Shown piece after piece: positions 1 to 10,290 of a DNA stretch of 64,000 bases (within the stretch, counting starts at the first letter, position 1; the number at the start of each line of letters is the position of its first letter). Source of the stretch: Hsuehochloa calcarea (Eukaryota; Streptophyta; Magnoliopsida; Poales; Poaceae); assembly GCA_036346395.1 (NCBI GenBank), contig CM070599.1:3649232-3713231 (forward strand). Direction: 5' to 3'. Under the pieces are notes generated by a model. That model was not told the origin of the DNA, did not search any database, and worked only from the letters and a program-made list of their open reading frames with translations. The position numbers were made by a program, and so were the translations under genes.

Positions 1-1889
1 GTTGGGCAAAACCTGCAGATTTAAAAGATGTTTTTGCAGGTTGGGTTTTGAATTCAATTAAACCTTTTTCTAAGACTTGAATGACTTTTGGCTTTGAATT
101 ATCTTGAAAAGAATTGAATCCTAAACCTTGCTTCTTAAAAGGAGTTTTAGACTTGTCAAGAATCATGTTTAACTGTTTCTTACCTTTAGAAATTTTTTCT
201 AATGTATCAGAAAGGTAAGCGTTTTCTTTTCTCAAATTAACACAAGCATCACAAGTTTTATCCATAGATTTCTCCTTATATAAAGCAATTTCAAGCTTAA
301 GAGCGGAACAAGAAGCACAAATAGTAGTTTCAATATTGTCCTTAAGCTTAGCATATTTGACTCTAGCAGCTTCTAAGATATCTTTAATTTCACGTTCTTT
401 TTCTAAGCATGAAGTGCAAGGGCTAGAATCAATCACATCAGAAGTAATTAATTTGCTAGATTCTAAACATTTTTCACAAGGAGCAGTTTTAATTTCATTT
501 AGCTCAGATCTAGCATTCTCAAGTTGTTGCACAGAAATATTATGAGCAGATTGCAATTTGGCAATTTCTGAATGCATAGTATGACAAGATAAACATTCAT
601 CAGGTTCAAGAGTCTTAGCATTTTTAAGTTCTACTTTCAGTTTGCCAATCTTTGACTCTAATTTCTTATTTTTTTGTCATGACAAATTCTAGCGCTTCAT
701 CTTGACTAAGCAATTGCTAAACTATAGAATCATATTTAGTAGAAAGCTCATCATAAGAAAGAGATACCTCATCATCATCAATGTCGTCAGTGTCAGCCAT
801 GAAGCACATGCCAGTGAAGTCCTTGGCCTTCCCTTTCTTTTTGTCTTGAGGGATCTCCTCCTCCTTGTCCTCCTCACTCCCAGAGTCCACATCGCTCAAG
901 GATTGATCCTCAAAAGCGGCAAGAACCCGGTGAGCGGCCTTCACAAACTTATTAGCCTCATACCTTGATTTGTTCAATGGAGGTTTCTTCCAAGCTGGCT
1001 TTCCCACCTTTTGATTGCTCTTACCTTTCAGCTTGGGGTAATTTGCCCGGATATGATTGAGCTCACCACATTCGTAGCATGTCACCGGACCACCTCTCTT
1101 TTTGTTTCTCATATTATTGTAGGCCCGTGTGAATTTTTTAGCTAGGAGAGCTAACTCTGTCTCAGGAATACTTTCAAGCTCCTCCTCATGAATCGTAGAT
1201 AAACAAGTAAATAAAAAACCAGAAAATGATTCAAGAGTACCATCAGAGGACCTTTTGAGAGGATCAGCTATCAATGCCATGTTGTCTTTCTTGGGATGAT
1301 CAACTCTTTTAATTTCATGAGTCTTGAGTTTACTATAAAGCAATTCTAAAGTAAGACTCGAAAGATCAACATTTTCCTCTATAGCAGTAGCCTTCATCTC
1401 CCACTCCTTGGTGTTGATTGCAGCCAAGAGATGGGTGACATTTTCAGATTGAGAGTATTCAATATCAACAGCTTTCATCTGATTAATTACTTTATTAAAG
1501 CGACTGAAAATGTCATCGATGCTCTCTCTAGGACGCATCTCGAATTTGTTGTATTCACGCTTGTAAACTGTTTGACGCACTTTCTTGATTTGGGACGAAC
1601 CCTCATGATATGTTTCGAGGGTGTTCTAAATCTCGTGCGCAGTTGCAAGATTGCAAATGCGATCATATTCTTGTCTACCAAGCGCACCATATAAAAGATT
1701 CTTGGCTTTGTTGTTGTTTGCCAGAAGAACCGCTGAAGCTGGCGTAGCAATTTCAGGAATAACAAGCGGGGCTCGAACAACATCCCAAATAGCTTGTCCC
1801 TTGCTCTCAAGAAATACTCGCATACGATTCTTCCAATAGGCATAGTCGTGCCCATCGAAGATATGCAGTTTAGTAGAAAACTTATCCAT
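1..1889 (-). pseudogene. gag of E1 (UBN2-type Gag, zinc knuckle, CXXC coiled coil), broken and partial
   Basis: Starts at ATG 1889 (MDKFSTKLHIFDGHDYAYW). This is the copia UBN2-type Gag start seen in SIRE/Opie-like elements. Capsid-like sequence runs to about 1100. A CCHC zinc knuckle follows near 1038-1083 (CYECGELNHIRANY), in which the last cysteine is replaced by tyrosine, so it is probably dead. An acidic linker follows. From about 663 to the window edge the frame is open again and encodes a coiled coil with five CXXC pairs (CLSC, CEKC, CTSC, CASC, CDAC). Breaks: a TAG at 1626-1628 where relatives have Trp, a TAG at 717-719, and a frame change in the A-rich run near 670-680. The product would be a structural capsid protein. 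This copy cannot make a full one. Confidence 0.85.
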
Positions 1890-1934
1890 CGCCTAAAGTT
1901 CAGTGACCAGTTAAGATCAAGAGTGAACTAACCG

Positions 1935-1947
1935 GGCTCTGATACCA
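1935..1947 (-). promoter_or_regulatory. primer binding site of E1 (initiator-Met tRNA)
   Basis: Reads TGGTATCAGAGCC on the minus strand, the complement of the 3' end of plant initiator-Met tRNA. It lies two bases inside the 5' LTR. It sets the orientation of the element as minus. Confidence 0.9.
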
Positions 1948-1949
1948 CT

Positions 1950-3740
1950 TGTTGGACCGAAAAGGCGACTAGAGGGGGGTGAATAGGAGCACGCTCACTT
2001 TTTCACAAATTATGAATTCAACACAATCTCACTCCAATAGCTATGATGAAGCTATGAAGATCAATATACCAGTACAGCGGAAGACTAGTATTGAATTTAA
2101 TGGAACCCCCAAAGTAAAGCAACAAAATCAACTAAGATTAAAACAACACAGTGTACGGCGGTCTGACCTCTGGACTTGACCGGTCGGACCGATTGCCGGG
2201 CGGTCGGACCGCTGACAAATCGGTCAGACCGGTGGTGAGGGATCGACCGCCGACTCGAAACAGATCCAAATAGTAAAATCAGCCCGATGACGAAGTTGCA
2301 ATTAGGTCTAACTTTTGATTCTCAACTCCAAACTTCACAAAACTTTGCACACACCCTCTCTATGCTATTGAGGACCTATTCCAATTGAATATTATGATAA
2401 TTCTCGGATAGATCCTGAACAGTTGTCAATTGAGTAACAGAGGGTCTAAAACCGGGCAAGAACGAAAACTTGATCCTAATGCTTGTTCGTGAGTGATTGA
2501 TGATCAAGATGATCCTAGATAGATTCACACGTATCACAGCAAGCTAATTCATGTGAAAGAATCAATCAAAAACTCGTGGATCAAAGAAGGCCCTAAAATC
2601 ACGATAATGAAAGCAAGAACGAAAAAAGGCTTATCTCAAGCAAACCTTGCGTAGATTAAGAACGTGATTGCTGTTGGATTACACCCACTCCATCAAGGAA
2701 CAGTGGTCAATCTAAGATCACGAAAATCACCTCAAACCATCAAGAGCCCTAGCCTCCACCTCAACTCCCCCTAAGCCAATTAGGGTTTTGAAACATCAAG
2801 GAGGCGAGAGAGACGTGGTGCAGCCACCACCTCCTCCTATTTATAGTGGAGGCCTAGAACCTCTAGGGTGTGACTCTGTTGGGCTCCCGTTAAGGCCCAC
2901 TAACAAACGGGTCACACACGCACGCTTCGCAAAGCGCCGTCTTTAACCTTTTGACCTAAACCGCTTCACCATGCGCCATGGATTCGCCAATAGGTCACCC
3001 TTGTCCATATTGTGTCACGCTTGAGTCCATTGACCTCACCCGACACCCTCGATCGTTCTGGACCTCAACTCTCTAAGTCTAGTCCCGATCATCCTCGTCG
3101 TTGACCGTCGTTGACCACCAAGCAACCTGTTCAACCATAGACAAGCAAACACGAATTCGGGAATAAGTTCTTCACAACTTGACCCATGTTAGTCAAAACA
3201 TGCATCATGCAATACATATGCCATGACACCAATGAACTTGACCTAACAAAACAACATCACCACGAAGTTGGCTGACGTTCAAAGTGGAAACCGGTCCGAC
3301 CGCTCACTGTGAGCCGGTCGGACTGCCCTCTGGCCGGTCGGACCGCTCCCTGTGAGCCGGTCAGACCGCCACAAGGGACTTAGCCGAATTTCAAGCCCTG
3401 AAATTCTGAAATCTTCTGGAAACTTAAACCGAATAGAACTTTTGCTTAGGAACTCCAAAAATTATGAAACCAAGTGCATTGGGATCCCCTCACTTGCCTA
3501 CAACACCTATTTTTGGCCCAGCCTGTTCTGATCATTTTTTGTCACAACCGGTCCGACCGCCGCACATGGCTGGTCCGACCGATTTGGGACCGGTCGGACT
3601 GCCATGCTATGGCCGGTCGGACCGCCCCTGTCCAGAATGCCTGAACTTTGTCGAAAACCCTGTGAAACGACAAACCATTAATGTTATTGCCAATTGTCAC
3701 ATCATCCTAAGATCTGGAGCATATCCCCATGATATCCACA
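1950..3740 (-). repeat. 5' LTR of E1 (1.79 kb)
   Basis: Bounded by TG..CA and colinear with the LTRs at 42621-44528 and 48654-50558. Shared landmarks are the GACTAGAGGGGGGTGAATAG block at one end, the GATATCCACA block at the other, a run of plant gene-like leader sequence in the middle, and two clusters of the 12-base motif CCGGTCGGACCG and variants (about 2170-2240 and 3290-3630). It is clearly diverged from the E5 LTRs, so it is a different, probably older, copy. No gene is seen in it; the small frames are incidental. Confidence 0.88.
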
Positions 3741-6590
3741 GTATATATATTGTCAAGTAATGTGTGTTTTGTAATTGATATATGTGTGCAATCCGGCAAT
3801 TGGAATACTTTGGTAATGAATTGTTCTGATTTTTGTATGTGATTATTGAACATCAGTTTGGCAGTGATTGGTTTGTATTTATTGTATGTGTTTCCTGTCC
3901 AGTGTGTTGATAAAGGAGCAGTGATCATTAGTGTCCATGTTGATGACAGTGAGTAAGGAATTGTGAGGGTTGTGCATTGCTTCTCCAGTTATTGATTATT
4001 GATTAATTGCCTGTGAGTACTGATCATCAGTATAAGTGTTTTGGCAGTAACTTAAATGATTGGTTGTGATCCTGATTATTGTGGATAGCTTTAATCTTCA
4101 GTAGTAATATTGTCTATTGGAGTTGTTAATCAATTGTCAGCTGTTGGTTAGTGTTCCGTTAGTAGGTCATGATTGTTAGAGGTAATGGTATTTGGTGAAA
4201 GCTGGAAGTATTGATTCGGTTGCTTTATCAATCCGTATGGTTTGGCAATGATTGGTGATCTGGCAATTGTATAGCTGGTAGTAGAATATGTGTCTTGTTA
4301 TGGTAGTAGGTTGTAGTAGTAAGTTGAGTAGCTAGCAATTAAATCGTTGAGTATTATTTGGCAGCTGAGATTGATATTGTATTGCCATTGGATTGTGTGT
4401 CGGTCGGGTATTCTAGATTGGTATAGAACCGGTAGCTAAGTTGCTTTGTCGCCTGTCGAAGGATGGTCTTGCAGTCTTCCAAATCCGCAGTAGAGTATTC
4501 CGGCAAAAGCTCCTTCGACCTTACCTTCCTTTGTATTCTCCCTCTCAGTAGAAATTCTCTGTCATTCCTCCTTTTGCCCAACTGGACGTTTGACTCTGTC
4601 CAACATTCCAGTGTCGCCCAAACCCTTTTCTCAAGCCCATCCCCCGCAATCTTCTGATGCTCTTGTGCTTTATGGTCTCTTGGATTCTTTGGATTTATTT
4701 GGTTTTTCAATCGTTGTTGCGTAATTAGAAATCGGAGTCCAGAGGAATCGACGACTCGAGCATGATCAAGATCTAAGTAAAGACGCCGACCAAGACTTCG
4801 AACCCCTGTTCCATCAGGCTTTGAGTAAAATCAAGGCCACGGTAAAATAGCCCAGGCGAGTCAACACTTTGACCATGTTGAACCTACATTTCATGCAAAC
4901 TATGTTCTTTTAAAATAGCGAACCGTATGCTTTAATTATTTATGCAAATGTATGTTAAATGGTGTTAAGGTAGCTAAATGCCAATTTGATTATTAAGTAA
5001 TTATTATACCTTGTCCTTGATTATTGAATTCCTTGATACTTGTCACCCTAGTAATTATATGGTAATTTACTAGTTATAGTCTGTACTCAAGTGTCATGCT
5101 AGCCTTACTAGAGTACCAGGCTATTAACTACCTCAATCATCATTCTTTAAACATGAAAATAGTTTTGGGCAGTCATTGTGGGTAAATGACTGAATTGGTT
5201 GAGATAATTTGTTTTACTCTCCTCAAAACCCTGAAAACTGCTCTTACTCTATCTGGGCGGATGGAATAGTAGTGGGTGCCGTCGAGCACGAGAATGATTG
5301 GTATGTTGTTTGAACTGCCCAGACGATCATAAGGACTAAATCCTGTGATGACTTCCTATTGTAAAACAGTACAACCACAAGTCTATAATGGTGTCGACCT
5401 GCCTAAATAATTTGTGTCCATCAGTACGAGTTGCACCAGATAGATGTCCCGCAACGCTGTAGACCTCCGAGCCTACGGGTTGGGGAGTTCTTGGCGCAAG
5501 GGGGGTTGGGGGTGTGGTTGACGCAGAGGGGAGAGCGTAACCACTCTCAAGCGAAACCTCAGCGGGTGTAACAAATACTGAGGGGTGCATTGTAAAGGCC
5601 TTATGATAATCTCCCTTGATTCACATGTCTAAGGAAATATGTGTATATATCAAGATGATTATCTCTTGTGGGTAAATTGTACAATCTCTGCAGAGAATAA
5701 AACTGTTCGAACAGCCGTGCCCACGGTCATGGGCGGGCGTATAGGAACTTACAAGATATAGTTCTATTTCAAAAACTTTTGTGGATGGGATGAAAAAGTG
5801 CGGGGCTCACCTAGCCCTTGATTTGGATTTTCCCTAGGTATTCTTACCCAGCGATGGTAATAGGTGGGTATGACCACCAACAAAAATATAAGCATGAAGG
5901 TGGAGGTAGCCTCTGTTTTTATTAATTATTGCACAATTAACCTCTTTAAAAATGTAATTTGGTTAAAATGCTAAGTGATAGGATTTCCTAATATCTGTAT
6001 TTACAAATGCTGTTTTACGCAAATAAAAGCACCCGAGCCATTCTTGTTATACCATGCATATATATTATTGCATCTGTGTGTGCTGGTTCGCGAGCACGGT
6101 AGTTGTGCTCATCCTCGCTCTTTTCCCAAACCCTCTGAAACAGGAACCCTGGAGCTGTCAACTACAACGAGGATCCGGAAGTCTGAAGACCCAGGAATCG
6201 TTGAAGCGTAGTTTAGCCCTTAGCTGTTCTAGTCTCACCCCAGTCTAGCTGACTCCGTCGATTCTTGTGTACCTTCTATATTGTCTGAAGTTTTTTGGAT
6301 AATATCGGGCGTACACGGGTTCCCCAGTCACTTGCCTGCGGTAAGATGTGCCCTCAACCATTTGCTTCCGTTGTTACTTCCGCTATCTTTTGTAATGTAC
6401 TCATTTGGCATGTTCGGTCTTTATTGTAAAAATTGGCCCGATGCGGTCTATGTAAATTCTGATGTGTAAATTAATGAATGAAATAATTTTACGCTATATA
6501 TAGTTTGATTCAGCAATATTTCTGTGAAGCGCTATCTTCTGATCCAGAAAAATACCACGATAATTTTACAGAAAAATTCAGATAAAAAAA
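3741..6590 (+). repeat. LTR-D: remnant of a long gypsy-type LTR
   Basis: No credible gene. It is recognised as LTR sequence by two blocks shared with the long gypsy LTRs elsewhere in the window. One is the block around 5660-5735, containing the palindrome CTGTTCGAACAG (5703-5714) followed by a CCGTG..CACGG hairpin. The other is the hairpin GAGCAC..GTGCTC at 6092-6110. Both lie in plus orientation. The left part (3741-4720) is AT-rich and was not recognised; it may belong to the same LTR, with E1 inserted in it. The right end was not fixed: a DUF4220 fragment begins at about 6607. A minus-strand frame at 4354-4710 has no recognisable similarity and is treated as chance. Confidence 0.5.
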
Positions 6591-6606
6591 TTTATGGTCC
6601 AACAGA

Positions 6607-6756
6607 GCTGCATCTCGGTGGCCCGAACAACATCCGCGCCTACTCCCTCGAGAACAACTTTCTCTGGATGCACGAGGCACTAATTGCTTTATGGTAGTGC
6701 GGGGGAGCCTCAATTGTCCTATACAAACATGTTATTCGCGACAGCGGCAGCGGGAC
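6607..6756 (+). pseudogene. DUF4220 gene fragment
   Basis: About 150 bases closely matching 7800-7950 of the neighbouring DUF4220 gene, from the CATCTCGGTGGCCCG block to the CGGCAGCGGGAC block. It corresponds to roughly residues 85-130 (the HLGGPDNISAYSLEDN region and the following membrane segment). Several substitutions and small indels break the frame. The sequence before it is LTR remnant and the sequence after it does not continue the gene, so this is an isolated shard of a third family member and points to a former tandem cluster. Confidence 0.85.
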
Positions 6757-7547
6757 AACCCGTGTATGTGCTTTATGACAGTTTGGATGCAATAATCAAT
6801 TCGAAAATCTGAATTGAAAAGCTCAGCGTCACGTTCAGGCCAGCAAGCAGTAGACGACTTGACACTTGATGTCAATTCCAGTAGCTCCTCTCAACGTGGG
6901 AACAGAAGATAGAGACAAGCACTCGTGTATGTGCCTCCAAACAGCAGCAGCAGTCAACTTGCAATAACAATTGAAATCAATATATTACGGAAGTAGTAGT
7001 AGCATGCAATATTTAACTCAGCTTGTCAACTCTACATTCGTACGCTCGCAAGTGTGGAGGTCTGAAAGATGCTAACTTTCTTAGTAGTATATATCAAATT
7101 TTGCCGACACATTATGGTTGCCGGGTCTGGCCTAGCGACGGTCCCAGCCTTTTGGACCATGCATATGCATTAATTTGAGCTCGCATGCATTGCGACAGCC
7201 TTTTGGACCACCTGAGCCAAGGATACGGCATTAATTTGAGCTCGCAAGCTCCCTTAATGTTGAACCCAGCTAGCTAGTTTCCTCCTCGCCTTGAATCAGG
7301 GAGATGAATCAGTTCAAGTTAATTTATTGAGCCTACTCTGCACATCGATCGCACGTACGTGCTCGCTAGCTAGATAGCACTGTTTTAAACTGGAAGTTCG
7401 AAGACCAACCAATTCATCGATCGATTGGCCGACCTGCGCGACGGTATGTGTTACGTTCTGAATTAGCGCGCGGTATATTTGTCCGTCAAGAAATGCATGA
7501 ATGCGTATGTGATATTTATGCATTCTTAATTTCCGTGCAGGAGCAAT
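6757..7547 (+). promoter_or_regulatory. 5' flank, untranslated leader and probable leader intron of the DUF4220 gene
   Basis: No coding sequence. A roughly 52-base segment is present twice in tandem (about 7145-7190 and 7196-7246). Both copies contain CAGCCTTTTGGACCA and CATTAATTTGAGCTCGCA. A plausible leader intron runs from GTATGT at 7444 to TTCCGTGCAG at 7540, ending seven bases before the start codon. The segment around 7355-7397 (GCTCGCTAGC..TTTTAAACTGG) recurs at 29166-29207 in front of the second gene copy, so the duplication included upstream sequence. Confidence 0.5.
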
Positions 7548-9113
7548 ATGGCTGGATTGTTAGAGCTGATGAATGAATGGCTGATCCGGGTGGTGGTCCT
7601 TTCGAGCTTCGCCGCGCATGTTTTCCTCGTCCTCTTCGCCGGGATCCGTCGGCGTAAAGCCATCAATTGGCGGAGGCTCCTCCTGTGGCTGGCGTACCAA
7701 GTGGCCGACTGGGCCGCGACATACGCGCTGGGCAACCTGTCCGTCGGCAGCACGCCGCGCGAGCGGCAGCTCGTCGCGTTCTGGGCGCCGTTCCTCCTGC
7801 TGCATCTCGGTGGCCCGGACAACATCAGCGCCTACTCCCTCGAGGACAACATTCTCTCGGGGCGCCAGGTGCTAAATGCTGGCTTGGTGGTCGTGGGAGC
7901 CTCAATTGTCCTATACAAACATGTATATATTGTCGGCAGCGGGACCTTGCTCTGGGCGTCCGTCATCATGTTCTCCGTGGGCGTTGCCAAGTATTTGGAG
8001 AGATCATGGGCGCTCTGGCAAGGCGACTTGGGCCGCATCCGGAGTACAGTCAAGAAGCAGAAGCACAGAAGGTTCCTAGCTGATCAGCTCGGATGCTGTC
8101 AGCTGGATGATGAGAAAGCCCTGCTGGTTGCTCACGACCTGTTCCCTATCTGCAAGGGTGCCTTTGCTGATTATTCGCATCATCCACTTAACCGTCAGGA
8201 CGGCAGAAGACCACTCCCTCTGAAATGGAGCGATCTGCGCAAGGTGGTCGAGATGGAGCTCTCCCTCATGTATGACATTCTCTACACCAAGGCAGCCGTG
8301 GTCCACACTTGGCATGGCTACATTATCCGTGTCCTTTCGCCGCCCCTCATCGCCGCGGCGTCCTTGCTGTTTTTTTACTACAGTAAAGACGGCCAGAGGA
8401 GAGTAGATGTCTTCTTCACTTACATCTTGCTGGCTGCCACCTTCCTCCTGGATATGATATGGCTGCTCGGTGCTCTGAGGTCGACATGAACATATGCGTA
8501 CTTGCACGCTACGTGTTGGCTTCACCATGCATTTTTGTGCACTGGAAGATGGCACCGGTTCCGTCGGCTCGTCGTGTCTCTGTGGGCGCCATGTAGTAGC
8601 AACAGAATGTGGTCGGGCACCATTGGGCAGTACAACTTGTTGCATGAGTGCACTCGTGGCACGCCGACAGGTCTATCCAGCAAACTGGGCGAACTGGCGA
8701 AGTGGGTGGGACTGGAGGACTACTGGAACGAATACCAATACCATTACTCGAGGGGCCGTGATATTTCAGCAGGCATGGTCAGGGAGTTGTTGTTTAAAAC
8801 GATACGGGAATCATTGAAGAAAGCGCACCGTATCCCTGAGGAGGACGCGTACCGTATCCCTGAGGAGGACGCGTACGCTCCGGCGACGTATGCTCCGGCT
8901 TTTTCACTGCAGGATACTAGGGAAAGAGACGAAAATCTGAACTTCGATCCTGATTTCCAAGAGGTCATCCTTATCTGGCACATCGCCACGGACGTTTTCC
9001 TCTTGTGCAGCGACCAAAATGCAAGATCGCCCAAAGACGTGAAGGTGATCGAGGCGATCGAGGCGCTGTCGGATTACATGGTGTTCATCGTCGCTGTACG
9101 CCCCAACATGCTA
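7548..9113 (+). pseudogene. DUF4220/DUF594 family membrane protein, one nonsense codon, 3' end cut
   Basis: A grass-expanded plant membrane protein family of unknown function; members are usually about 650-700 residues. ATG 7548 gives 313 residues, then a TGA at 8487-8489. The same frame continues without a shift to at least 9113, so one codon interrupts about 522 codons. At the equivalent site copy 2 (near 62985) has TGG, so Trp to stop is likely. Hydrophobic segments lie near residues 14-34, 70-85, 105-150 and 265-310. Family landmarks are HLGGPDNISAYSLEDN, WSDLRKVVEMELSLMYD, MWSGTIGQYNLLHEC and, in the DUF594-like part, HIATDVFLLCSDQNA and SDYMVFIVAVRPNML. An 18-base segment (RIPEEDAY codons) is tandemly repeated near 8829-8875. 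The frame then enters a Harbinger-like repeat at about 9111, so the C-terminus is missing. Most likely a recent pseudogene, or a truncated transcript-level gene. Confidence 0.85.
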
Positions 9114-9345
9114 ACCGTTTGGCACAGCTTCTGGCTTTTCTCACCCAAAAGTCAAAGCAGAAGCTGTACCAAACAGGGCCTAAGCACTTCACGTGAACAA
9201 CCTTTCTCTGTGATTCGGTGGATTTCTTCTTCGCGTGTTCGCAGGCTATCGGCTTTGGTCTTCAGAATTGAGGCCCTGTTTGGTACAGCTTCTGCTTTGA
9301 CTTTTGGGTGAGAAAAGCGGAAGTTTGTGCCAACGGTTAACTTTT
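9111..9345. repeat. Harbinger-type inverted repeat pair cutting the DUF4220 gene
   Basis: A roughly 72-base sequence lies at 9111-9182 and again, inverted, at 9270-9345, separated by 87 bases of unassigned sequence. Inside the left arm is a small foldback (GTTTGGCACAGCTTCTG at 9117-9133 against CAGAAGCTGTACCAAAC at 9158-9174, 16 of 17 paired). The right arm begins AGGCCCTGTTTGG, a typical PIF/Harbinger or Tourist terminus. The two termini face each other, which fits two elements head to head or a rearranged element, not a simple MITE. Confidence 0.7.
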
Positions 9346-10117
9346 TTTCCGGCTTTCACGAAGCTCAAAGTGTCAATACATATAAGCCAAAAGCGGCAGC
9401 AAGATTGAGGTGCTTCCACGACTTCCCACCTCCAGCGTTCCAAGAATACCCCCAGACTTCGCAGAAATTACCCACCTCATACCTAGTATTTAAAGCAATC
9501 TTGCCTGTTCGCCTTCCCACTGGCATATTCGATTGAGTCTACTTAAAATTCTAGGTTACAATGAGCACAAGCCAAAGAAAATTATCATTGCAACAATGGC
9601 TTTGCATAATTTTATTCGAGATAGTGCTTTGATTGATAATGATTTTGCTCGTGCAGACAGGAATGATGATTATGTAGACGGAGACATGTCCACTAACCTC
9701 AGCGCACATGATGATACAGCTGTTATGGATGATGACGATAGGATAGATGGAAGATATATGCAGTATTTTGTATGTAGTACTTGCCAATTTAAACTATGTA
9801 TAAGGGACTGATCTTCTAGTCCAGATTATTTTCACATGCTTTCTGAAGTTTTATTGTTAAATACTGTTAAATGTTCTTAAATGTCGTTAAATGCCATTTA
9901 ATGTTGTTAATTTAGTTAAACGACATCAAATAAGTCATTACTGTCCTCATGAGCATTTCAGACATTTCATATCTCGGAAGCTGCAGCCAGCCTACCTAAA
10001 AGCCAGACAGCCAAACACCAAATCAAAAAGCATGACCATTCAAATTTCAAAATGAAAAGCCTACAAGACCTGATAGGAAGCGCTTTTAGAAAAGCCACAA
10101 TTTGTGCCAAGCAGGCC
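9272..10117 (+). mobile_element. PIF/Harbinger-type DNA transposon, internally deleted
   Basis: The left end GGCCCTGTTTGGTACA at 9272 pairs imperfectly with the right end TTTGTGCCAAGCAGGCC (10101-10117). Between them is only the tail of a transposase (9533-9811); the catalytic part is missing. The rest (9812-10100) is AT-rich and non-coding, with a short run of repeated GTTAAATG-like words near 9865-9915. The expected 3-base TTA duplication is not exact (left flank TTG, right flank TTA), so the boundary is approximate. Confidence 0.65.
9533..9811 (+). pseudogene. C-terminal remnant of Harbinger transposase
   Basis: The segment KIIIATMALHNFIRDSAL followed by an acidic Asp-rich tail matches the end of plant Harbinger (DDE_Tnp_4) transposases, where a conserved ALHNFI block precedes the C-terminus. 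Only about the last 80 of roughly 400 residues remain. The DDE catalytic residues are absent, so it cannot act as a transposase. It lies in the same orientation as the element that carries it. Confidence 0.7.
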
Positions 10118-10290
10118 TTAGTCTAGCCACTTTAAAATCTTTTTTTTGTGTTCTTTGCTTGGTCTACCCAATAAGCGTACCAGAGATTAGAAGATTGTTG
10201 ATCCACGTACACAGAACGTGTACCAAGAAGGTCATAGTTTTTACTAGGTTTACAGATATCAGTACCAGTAAATTTCAAGTTTTATTCCTC

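Larger units (their letters stand above)
1..3740 (-). mobile_element. E1: gag-only copia-type LTR retrotransposon, partial
   Basis: The right-hand part of a minus-strand LTR element. It has a 5' LTR (1950-3740), an initiator-Met primer binding site (1935-1947) and a gag reading frame running off the left edge. It is the same family as the complete element at 42621-50558: the same LTR ends (TGTGGATATC on the minus strand), the same PBS, and a Gag of the same layout. The 3' LTR and left target duplication lie outside the window, so absence of pol is inferred from the relative, not seen here. The five bases after the LTR (3741-3745, GTATA) would be the right-hand target duplication. Confidence 0.85.

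Noticed and set aside
717..1889. Stop codon suppression as an explanation for in-frame TAG in E1 gag
   Set aside because: Two TAGs plus a frame change and a lost zinc-knuckle cysteine in the same gene point to decay.
4354..4710. 118-codon minus-strand frame
   Set aside because: No recognisable domain and located in LTR remnant; overlapping frame on the other strand.
6281..6469. Small frame near the end of LTR-D
   Set aside because: No similarity and within LTR remnant.
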